Shown one piece after another: positions 7,687 through 15,437 of a stretch of DNA of 37,500 nucleotides. Below the pieces are notes generated by a model. The model ran no database searches. It had not been told where the DNA came from and saw only the letters and a program-made list of their open reading frames with translations. A program made the position numbers and the translations under genes. This DNA comes from Polyangiaceae bacterium (GTDB lineage Bacteria > Myxococcota_A > Polyangia > Polyangiales > Polyangiaceae), in contig JAICQL010000057.1 in the NCBI GenBank assembly GCA_025937895.1, positions 1-37,500 on the forward strand, read 5' to 3'. Positions within the stretch are counted from its first letter, which is position 1; each line of letters begins with the position of its first letter.

Positions 7687-8913
7687 TCACGCTGCGGCGC
7701 GCCGCAAGCGCCGCCCCAAGCGCACGGTGCCGTGGATCTCCACCTCCGAACAACCCGCAACGACCACCTTGACCACGGCCACGGGGGAGTCGGCCGGGCT
7801 GAGCGGCACACACACGGTGGTGAAGCCCTGCCGCGCGATGCGCTCGCTGATGGCCTGATACGCCTGTGCCGGCGATAGCCCGGCGTACTCCGAGGACCGT
7901 GGCTCCCAGGCACGCACGGCGTGGGTCTGGTACCAGCGACCGTACAGCTCGCGAGCTCGCACATAGGCGGCCGCATCGCGCTCGACGCTGGGGATGTCCT
8001 CGCGCCCGCCGGCGATGATGGTGGCGCGGCTCTGAATGGCCTCCAGCACGGCGGACTCGAGCGCCTGCACAGGGTCGACGTGGGCGGCGGTGCCCATGTT
8101 GAGCAACAAGGGGTCTTGCAGCTCGGTGTCGTCGAGCGTGGCGGCAAAGGCGGGCAGCCCTGCCAGCGCCTGCAGCCACTTGACCCGCAGCACGATGTGC
8201 TCGGAGTGCAGCCGCTCGCGCAGCTGCTGCAGGCGCGGGGTCGCGAGCGAGTCGAGCTCCAGATCGGGCTCTGGGTCCCGGCGCAGCTCGGCCACGGCGC
8301 TCGCGTCGCGCTCCAGCACCTCCAGCAGGCCATAAAAGGCCGCCTCCTCGCGGCTGCTGCCCGCGGCCAGGCCGGTGCTACGCCAGCGACCGGGATCGAG
8401 CAGGCCCTCGGGGCAGAGATAGGGCGAATAGACCTCGTGTGCGCCGACCCAGAGCTCACCCCCGAGGCTCTGCCCCTGCACCCAGAGCAGTGGCACGTCC
8501 TCGGCTGGCGCGGGTAGATCCATGGACAGCGGCACGGCGCTCGGGTGGAGGAAGGCGGCGCCGGAACGCTCCAGCTCGGCGATGCTGGCGACGCGCCGTG
8601 CGGGCTGCGAACGCTCGCCGCGAGCCAACACGGGGCCCTCGGCCCAGTGACGCTCGATGCCCTCGATCAGCGCGCCCAGCTCTGCCTGGGGGTGCGTCCA
8701 GCCCTTGCCGTTGAAGACGGTGATGTTGCCGGGTACATCGGCAGCCGCAGGGCGGAAGGTTTGCCAGCAGGGGACACCCAGCCGATCCAGCCCGGTCACG
8801 TCGGCGGGGCGAACGACGCCCAGCTCACGTGCCGTGGCGCGTGCCACGGGCAGAAACGTCGCTGCGTCCACCGCGCGCCAGGCGGGCACCGCGGCCGCTG
8901 ACAGCTCGCTCAC
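7687..8913 (-). CDS. YcaO-domain protein, TfuA-associated
   Basis: 408 residues from a GTG at 8913, with AGAGGAGG 5 bases upstream; the GTGA overlaps the tfuA stop by 4 bases, so translation is probably coupled. YcaO enzymes use ATP to phosphorylate a backbone amide of a peptide, giving azolines, amidines or, with TfuA, thioamides. Seen: NITVFNGKG then ELGALIEGIERHWAE (about 63-92), EAAFYGLLEVLERDASAV (about 190-207) and ALESAVLEAIQSRATIIAGG (about 284-303), the three Glu/Arg-rich ATP-binding segments of the family. The C-terminus ends LGRRLRRAAA and lacks the PxPxP end of azoline-forming YcaO cyclodehydratases. No E1-like partner or dehydrogenase is nearby. Thioamidation is therefore the first guess for its chemistry, by inference. 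Confidence 0.92.
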   Translation of the reverse strand: MSELSAAAVPAWRAVDAATFLPVARATARELGVVRPADVTGLDRLGVPCWQTFRPAAADVPGNITVFNGKGWTHPQAELGALIEGIERHWAEGPVLARGERSQPARRVASIAELERSGAAFLHPSAVPLSMDLPAPAEDVPLLWVQGQSLGGELWVGAHEVYSPYLCPEGLLDPGRWRSTGLAAGSSREEAAFYGLLEVLERDASAVAELRRDPEPDLELDSLATPRLQQLRERLHSEHIVLRVKWLQALAGLPAFAATLDDTELQDPLLLNMGTAAHVDPVQALESAVLEAIQSRATIIAGGREDIPSVERDAAAYVRARELYGRWYQTHAVRAWEPRSSEYAGLSPAQAYQAISERIARQGFTTVCVPLSPADSPVAVVKVVVAGCSEVEIHGTVRLGRRLRRAAA

Positions 8914-9596
8914 GAGGCCTCCTCTGGCGCGGCGAGCCGGCGCAGCAGCTCGCTCGCATCGAGGCGCTTGCGATCGGCGCGCTCGGGATGTGCGCTCACC
9001 CAGTCGAGCAGCGCCGTCACCGCCGGTGCGAGCTGCGGAGGGGCCAGGCGCCGCAGGCAAGCATAGCTGCGCTGCTCGTAACGCAGCGTGGCCACGAAGG
9101 CGAGCAGCTCCGCGGCGGCCGTGGCGGACAACGCGCCCGCCTCGGCCGCCTGCTGCGCGCTCCAGCGCATGTTGACCAGCGGCGTGGTCCGGGCGGCGCC
9201 GCTGCTGGCATCGAAGATCAACGCGACCTCGTCGTCGGCCTGGATGGCGCCGTCCCGATACTGCTCGTACACCCAACCCACGCCCTGCATGCCGATGGTC
9301 CAGCACTCGGCCGCGCGCAGGGCGCCCATGGAGGAGGCGCCCCAGACCTCCAGTCCGCTCCGGATTGCTGCGCGCACCTCCAGGATGCTGACGCTGAGCG
9401 CCTGCCCGAACTCACCATCGATGATGGCGATGCGGCGTGCACCCTGCTGCGCAGCGCGCGGTAGATCCCCCCGCCGAATTGGGGGCCTGAACTCTGCCGA
9501 AAGGAGCTGGCGCGCGGCGCTCAGCTCCAGGGACGGGCCGAGGAACACGAGGGTGTCCGAGCACCGCTCGCGGGCGCTATCGCTGGTCTGCATCAT
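8910..9596 (-). CDS. TfuA-like protein
   Basis: 228 residues. TfuA proteins are encoded with YcaO proteins in the trifolitoxin, thioviridamide-type and methanogen McrA-thioglycine loci and are thought to help deliver sulfur for thioamide formation. Seen: VFLGPSL (about 17-23), FRPPIRRGDL (about 36-45), IAIIDGEF (about 56-63), GASSMGALRAAE (86-97), GMQGVGWVYEQYRDGAI and DDEVAL (121-126), all of the TfuA core in order. ATG at 9596 is followed by a second ATG at 9593; either may serve. It overlaps ycaO by 4 bases and lies 66 bases behind the precursor gene, with a GC-rich hairpin between. Confidence 0.92.
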   Translation of the reverse strand: MMQTSDSARERCSDTLVFLGPSLELSAARQLLSAEFRPPIRRGDLPRAAQQGARRIAIIDGEFGQALSVSILEVRAAIRSGLEVWGASSMGALRAAECWTIGMQGVGWVYEQYRDGAIQADDEVALIFDASSGAARTTPLVNMRWSAQQAAEAGALSATAAAELLAFVATLRYEQRSYACLRRLAPPQLAPAVTALLDWVSAHPERADRKRLDASELLRRLAAPEEAS

Positions 9597-9626
9597 GACT
9601 GGTTCCGCTGGCTATTGCGCGGTGCA

Positions 9627-9645
9627 GGGCGCGGCGGCCGCGCCC
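9627..9645 (-). promoter_or_regulatory. Hairpin between precursor peptide gene and tfuA
   Basis: Perfect 8-bp inverted repeat, GGGCGCGG (9627-9634) and CCGCGCCC (9638-9645), with a 3-base loop, in the 66-base gap between the precursor stop and the tfuA start. There is no T-run on the minus strand, so it is not a classical terminator. In peptide operons such a structure often keeps precursor message more abundant than enzyme message by partial termination or 3'-end protection; that role is inferred here. Confidence 0.45.
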
Positions 9646-9662
9646 TCTCGCGCATGTTTCGC

Positions 9663-9890
9663 TCAGCCCGTGGCGGCCTCGCGGGCCGCGTCGAGCAATC
9701 GCTTGGTCTGCGGATTGGGAGTCAAGGGCCTCGGCAGTGGCAGCGGGAAGGGCGAGGGCATCGGTACCGGGAGTGGGTTGCCAATGCCGCACTTCGACGG
9801 CGGCTGCGGGATCGGCATGATGCCGCCCAGCACCTCGTTCAGCTCGGTCTCGATGATCTCACACTGCTCGGGCGTGTTCTCGTTGGCCAT
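9663..9890 (-). CDS. RiPP precursor peptide with GG leader and X-Pro repeat core
   Basis: 75 residues. AAGGAAGAAG lies directly before the ATG at 9890, a strong ribosome site. The leader, residues 1-23, is acidic and ends ETELNEVLGG. The core, 24-75, begins IMPIPQPPSKCGIG, then runs from Asn 38 to Pro 60 as an almost unbroken alternation of one residue and Pro (about ten X-Pro steps), and closes with a helical-looking basic/acidic tail (KRLLDAAREAATG). There are 15 Pro in residues 26-60. Cys occurs at 10 (leader) and 34 (core). It is first in a minus-strand set with tfuA and ycaO. I recognise no described precursor family with this core. Whether the tail is removed, and which residues are modified, cannot be told. 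Confidence 0.8.
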   Translation of the reverse strand: MANENTPEQCEIIETELNEVLGGIMPIPQPPSKCGIGNPLPVPMPSPFPLPLPRPLTPNPQTKRLLDAAREAATG

Positions 9891-10170
9891 CTTCTTCCTT
9901 TTTCTGATGTCTCGGGTTCCGCTCGGTCAGCGAAGCTTTGTTGCGGCGCCGACGTGCCGTGATGTCGGAGCAGCAGCGCAGGGAGTTGCGTGCCGGAGGG
10001 CACATGTCGCTGCTACCCAGCGAAGGGGCTGCCCAGCTCCATTCCTTGCGCTCGGTGCCGCTCGTCGCTGCGCTCGGTGCAGCCGCTGGCCGTGCGGAAC
10101 TGGCGCAAGTGTTTGGCAGAGAGGCGGCCCCACCCACGCCCGGCGGTGCTACGGTGCGCTCGCCGCCGCC
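9891..10170 (+). other. Divergent intergenic region of the peptide locus
   Basis: 280 bases between the divergent precursor gene (minus) and the SdpA-like gene (plus). Both directions must start here unless read-through occurs. I find no convincing -35/-10 pair. A TGGCGC...TTTGGC sequence near 10098 only partly fits a sigma-54 site. Short open frames here have no ribosome site or protein-like composition. Confidence 0.4.
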
Positions 10171-10848
10171 ATGCCCGCCGACCCGACTGAGCCCAGCCCG
10201 CAGAGCTTTGCCTGGAGTGCCTGGCTGAAGGCGCTGCTGCTGATGACCCTGGTGGTGCTGAACGCGCTGGCCACGGTGCCGGCGTTTGGCAATGCCTCTG
10301 CCGAGCGGCTGCAGCGGCCGTACGAGCAGGCGGAGCTGGGGCGGTGGCAAGGGTTCTTGCGTGGTCTGGGGCTGGAGCTGAGCCGCGAGCAGCTGGCGGA
10401 GCGCTACCTGGCGTTTGCGAGCCGCTTTGCGCAGGTGCGCGCCGCGCTACAGGCGCCGCTGCGCGGCTGGACGGAGCTGACGCAGACCCAGCCGGTATGG
10501 ACGCTGTTTGGCACGCCCGACGCCTTCTCGCCGGCGCTGCGCCTGACGGTCTGGGACGCGAGCGGCGAGCGGGTGCTGTACGAGAGCGGCGACCCGGAGC
10601 GGCACTGGCAAGCTGAGGTGCTGGGCTACCGGCGGGTGCGCGCGGCGTACAACGCCTCGCGCTCGGCTCCTCCGCACACGTATGGTCCGCTGTGCCAGCG
10701 GCTGAGTGAGCTGGTCTTTGCGGAGCAGCCAGAGGTGCAGCGGCTGCGCTGCGCGATCGTGCGGCGGGCGGTGCCGGTGCCGGGCGAGGCGGCGCAGCGT
10801 GAGCCCGAGGAGCAAGCCGTGATCGACATCGTCAGGTCGCCGGGGTGA
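10171..10848 (+). CDS. Membrane-anchored partner of HTTM protein, SdpA-like layout
   Basis: 225 residues. One membrane segment near the N-terminus (about residues 18-38, WLKALLLMTLVVLNALATVP) is followed by an extracytoplasmic region containing WTELTQTQPVWTLFGTPDAF (about 100-119), LRLTVWDASG (123-132), YRRVRAAY (153-160) and YGPLCQRL. Proteins of this layout (one TM, a W-x-F-x-x-P type stretch, then L-x-V-x-D) are commonly encoded next to HTTM proteins, the best known case being SdpA beside SdpB in Bacillus, which together mature the SdpC toxin. Similarity to SdpA itself is weak by eye. It overlaps the next gene by 4 bases (GTGA), so the two products probably act together. The frame is open far upstream, but ATG at 10171 is the only start giving a sensible membrane anchor. 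Confidence 0.65.
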   Translation: MPADPTEPSPQSFAWSAWLKALLLMTLVVLNALATVPAFGNASAERLQRPYEQAELGRWQGFLRGLGLELSREQLAERYLAFASRFAQVRAALQAPLRGWTELTQTQPVWTLFGTPDAFSPALRLTVWDASGERVLYESGDPERHWQAEVLGYRRVRAAYNASRSAPPHTYGPLCQRLSELVFAEQPEVQRLRCAIVRRAVPVPGEAAQREPEEQAVIDIVRSPG

Positions 10849-11861
10849 GCGCGTTGCCTCGCTGGGTAGCCTTCTGGAACGAGCGTGAGCCGCCCACGGC
10901 GCTGGCGATGATCCGTATCGCGCTGCCGCTGGTGGTGCTGTTCGATCTGTGCTCGCTGGCGGCCCACGGCGCTCTGACGTGGCTCTGGGCAGCGCCGGAG
11001 GCGGGCGGCATCGGCGGCTGGGGTGAGGGCGAGGCGCCGCTGTTCTATCGCATCTTTCCTGCCACCCCGGCCTCTGCGCAGCTGCTCTGGCTGGGGCTGG
11101 CGGGCTCGGCGCTGCTGGTGGCGGCGGGGGTCGCGCTGCGCCCGGCGGCTCTGCTGTACGTGTGGCTGTCGGCGCAGGCGGCGCTGATCAATGGCCCTGC
11201 CGATCGTGCCATCGATCGCATCATCCGCATCATGTTCCTGATCCTGTGCTTCTCGCCCGCGGCCGAGGTGTGGTCGCTGCGCGCGCGCTGGAGGACGGGC
11301 AGCTTCCGCGGGCCTGACCAGGTGCCGGCTCCGAGCTGGCCGCGCCACCTCATCCTGATCCAGCTCGTGCTGATCTACTGGGGTGCGGGGCTGGCCAAGG
11401 GCGGCACCAGCTGGTACCCGTGGGGCGGCTACCGCGCGCTGTATTACACCTTGCGGCACCCCATCTTCGCCGCGGCGGATTTCAGCTGGCTCGAGCATCC
11501 GCTGGCGTTTGCGCTGACGCAGCTCGCCACCGCCTGCACCCACCTGTGGGAGCTCGGGGCTCCGCTGGTGCTGCTGGCCGCGTATTACCGCCGCACGGCG
11601 CGCAGCAATGGGGCAGAGCGGCGCGGATGGCTACGGGCTCTGTTCAACCGCTTGCCGGTGCGCAACGTGTACGTGGCCTTCGGCGTGGTGTTTCACCTCT
11701 CGCTGGCCTTGACCTTGCGGCTCGGCATTTTCCCCTTCGCGATGCTGGCGTGTTTTCCCGCCTTCTTTCGCGCGGAGGAGCTGCGTGCGGCGGGCGCCTG
11801 GCTGGCCGCGCGCTTCCCGCGCCGGGTGGGTGAGCCTGCTCTCGGGCGCGAGCGTGGCTGA
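10845..11861 (+). CDS. HTTM-domain membrane protein
   Basis: 338 residues from a GTG inside the stop of the previous gene. Several membrane segments with the HTTM pattern (relative of the membrane half of vitamin K-dependent gamma-carboxylase and of SdpB): ALAMIRIALPLVVLFDL (about 20-36), LYVWLSAQAALING (about 104-117), IRIMFLILCFSPAAE (about 126-140), LILIQLVLIYWGAGLAKGG (about 167-185), WYPWGGYRALYYTL, and a late FHLSLALTLRLGIFPF. HTTM proteins act in the membrane, in most cases with unknown chemistry. The 3' end overlaps the antisense ATL gene by 169 bases. The neighbourhood with a RiPP precursor is suggestive only. Confidence 0.88.
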   Translation: MSALPRWVAFWNEREPPTALAMIRIALPLVVLFDLCSLAAHGALTWLWAAPEAGGIGGWGEGEAPLFYRIFPATPASAQLLWLGLAGSALLVAAGVALRPAALLYVWLSAQAALINGPADRAIDRIIRIMFLILCFSPAAEVWSLRARWRTGSFRGPDQVPAPSWPRHLILIQLVLIYWGAGLAKGGTSWYPWGGYRALYYTLRHPIFAAADFSWLEHPLAFALTQLATACTHLWELGAPLVLLAAYYRRTARSNGAERRGWLRALFNRLPVRNVYVAFGVVFHLSLALTLRLGIFPFAMLACFPAFFRAEELRAAGAWLAARFPRRVGEPALGRERG

Positions 11862-12214
11862 GCGGCGGCGCGCGAGCGTGCTGGAGACACTGCCTGCTGC
11901 TCTGGCTGCCAGCCAAACTCGCGCAGCGAGATGAAGCCGCGGGCATCGAACACCACTCGTTCGGCCTCGAGCAGGGCGCGCTGCAGGTTGCCGTGGTCGT
12001 CCTCCTCGATGACCACCTGGGCGCGCCGCGCGTCTTTCTTGCCGACCACGCGCTGCCACGGCAGCCGCTCGGGGCAGCTGCGCATGGCGCGGGCCACCAC
12101 GCGGTGCCCGGAGGGGATGCCGGCCAGCTCCGCAATCTGCCCGTACGTTGCCACCCGGCCGCGTGGGATGGCGCGCACGATGGCGTAAATGGCGGCGTCC
12201 GAAGGGCCCGGCAT
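11693..12214 (-). CDS. Alkyltransferase-like (ATL) DNA-binding protein with basic tail
   Basis: 173 residues. The first ~105 follow the DNA-binding domain of O6-alkylguanine-DNA alkyltransferases (AIVRAIPRGRVATYGQIAELAG, GHRVVARAMRSCPERLPWQRVV). The reactive Cys of PCHR is replaced by Trp 53 (PWQRV), as in ATL proteins, which cannot remove alkyl groups but flag alkylated guanine for nucleotide excision repair. His is also replaced by Gln. Residues ~111-173 form a tail very rich in Arg, Lys, Ser and Ala, of histone-H1-like composition, encoded antisense to the 3' end of the HTTM gene. The gene starts 2 bases after the recQ stop, so the two are likely co-transcribed. Domain call is firm; the tail could be an accident of a late stop. 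Confidence 0.85.
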   Translation of the reverse strand: MPGPSDAAIYAIVRAIPRGRVATYGQIAELAGIPSGHRVVARAMRSCPERLPWQRVVGKKDARRAQVVIEEDDHGNLQRALLEAERVVFDARGFISLREFGWQPEQQAVSPARSRAAAQPRSRPRAGSPTRRGKRAASQAPAARSSSARKKAGKHASIAKGKMPSRKVKASER

Positions 12215-12216
12215 GT

Positions 12217-14208
<1,992 letters not shown>

Positions 14209-14435
14209 TCTGCCCGAATAGCACGCCCGGGTGGCGCACCGAAGTGCTGCCTCTGCAAAACTCCAGGCGGAGCAGCCCGCCGGCGCGTCCCTCAGCTCCC
14301 TTGCCGCCAGCCGTGCGCCAAATCGTGATACTGCCGGGGATGCTTTACGCGCATCGGGCGCAGAAAGCGCTACGTTCATCTTCATCCACGTGAGCAGCGC
14401 AGCGTCGCTGCCCCAATCAAAGCGAGTACGACTCC
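14209..14435 (+). other. Divergent intergenic region recQ / LPMO-like gene
   Basis: 227 bases between divergent starts. The start of either gene could lie a little inside it, since both use GTG. I see no clear promoter, operator or hairpin. Confidence 0.35.
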
Positions 14436-15437
14436 GTGAGCTCCAGCAGGTTTTCCGCAGGCGCGCGCCCTGCTTTGCGCAGCCATCTGGTGACGGCCTT
14501 CTCTCTCTCGCTCGGGCTGGCCGCGCAGTTGCACAGCCGCACGGCCGCTGCACACATCGAGCTGCAGCTGCCGATGAACCGCTACTCCGACATCAAGGCG
14601 GGGGACAACAAGGCGTGCCCGTGTGGCTCCGGCAGCACCAACCGGCGCTGCAGCAGGCCGGAGGAGTTCTCGGATCCGGATCGCTCCACGGACCGCATCA
14701 CCACCTTCGCGCCGGGCGACACCATCACGGTGCGCTTCGACGAATACGTGGGCCACTCCGGGCGCTATCGCATCGCGTTCGACCCCGACGGCGCCGAGCT
14801 GGACGACTTCAACAAAGTCATCCTGCTGGATGAGCCAGACCCCACGGGCAAGCAAGGCAACATCGGCAGCGGCTCGCTGTGGGAGTTCGAGGTCACGCTG
14901 CCGAACATGACCTGTGACAACTGCACCTTGCAGCTGATCCAGGTGATGGACGGCAACACGGAGGACGTGGTGCTCAACCCGGTGGACCGGGGCGGCACGT
15001 ACTTCCAGTGCGCGGACATCCGCCTGGTGGAGGGCACGCCGCCCGGCGGCATCGAGCCCAGCAACCCGAGTGAGCACCCCGGCGTGCGCGGTCGCAACGA
15101 GCTGGCTGAAGCGCAGGAGGAAGCTGCCGCGGCAGCGGCCGCCGCGGAGATGGAAGGGCGCACGCCAGAACGCGCAGGGATGGCGCCTGACGAGATGGCG
15201 AGCGGCTCACCGCTGGGCAGCGAGGGCAGCGCGCCTGCGGCGAGTGACGGCAGAGCCGTGGATACCGTCATGGGCTCCGAGGCGGACGCGGGGGGCGGGT
15301 GCTCCTTGCGGAGTGAGGGTCCGCGAGGAGAGCGGCGCCCGGGTGGCGCCGCTCTTGGCGCATTCTCGGCGCTGCTGCTGGCGGCGGGCCTGCGCGCGCG
15401 CCGTTCGTCACGCTCGGAGCGGCGAGGCAGGGCCTAG
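14436..15437 (+). CDS. Secreted polysaccharide monooxygenase-like protein with MYXO-CTERM-type tail
   Basis: 333 residues. A signal peptide ends TAAA before His 40, so the mature chain would begin with His, as in copper lytic polysaccharide monooxygenases where the N-terminal His forms half of the histidine brace. A second His lies at 107 (FDEYVGHSGRYRI), and TYFQCADIRL (188-197) fits the axial aromatic strand. CPCGSGS (61-67) and CDNC (160-163) are probable disulfides. This follows the family named from Sorangium protein SCE4755. After an Ala/Glu-rich linker, GGGCSLRSEG (Cys 289), a hydrophobic stretch and an Arg cluster form a MYXO-CTERM-like sorting signal. Whether it oxidises chitin, cellulose or nothing is unknown. 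Start GTG. The stop TAG shares CTAG with the stop of the convergent gene. Confidence 0.8.
   Translation: MSSSRFSAGARPALRSHLVTAFSLSLGLAAQLHSRTAAAHIELQLPMNRYSDIKAGDNKACPCGSGSTNRRCSRPEEFSDPDRSTDRITTFAPGDTITVRFDEYVGHSGRYRIAFDPDGAELDDFNKVILLDEPDPTGKQGNIGSGSLWEFEVTLPNMTCDNCTLQLIQVMDGNTEDVVLNPVDRGGTYFQCADIRLVEGTPPGGIEPSNPSEHPGVRGRNELAEAQEEAAAAAAAAEMEGRTPERAGMAPDEMASGSPLGSEGSAPAASDGRAVDTVMGSEADAGGGCSLRSEGPRGERRPGGAALGAFSALLLAAGLRARRSSRSERRGRA

Noticed and set aside
10095..10115. Sigma-54-like TGGCGC...TTTGGC upstream of the SdpA-like gene
   Set aside because: The -12 element lacks TTGC and no activator gene is nearby; chance match likely.
9088..10170. Plus-strand open frame running into the SdpA-like gene
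   Set aside because: It reads antisense through tfuA and the precursor; its product there is low-complexity Ser/Arg/Ala, and the real start with a membrane anchor is the ATG at 10171.
9938..10228. 96-codon plus-strand open frame in the divergent region
   Set aside because: No ribosome site, Arg/Ala-rich composition, overlaps the start of the SdpA-like gene.
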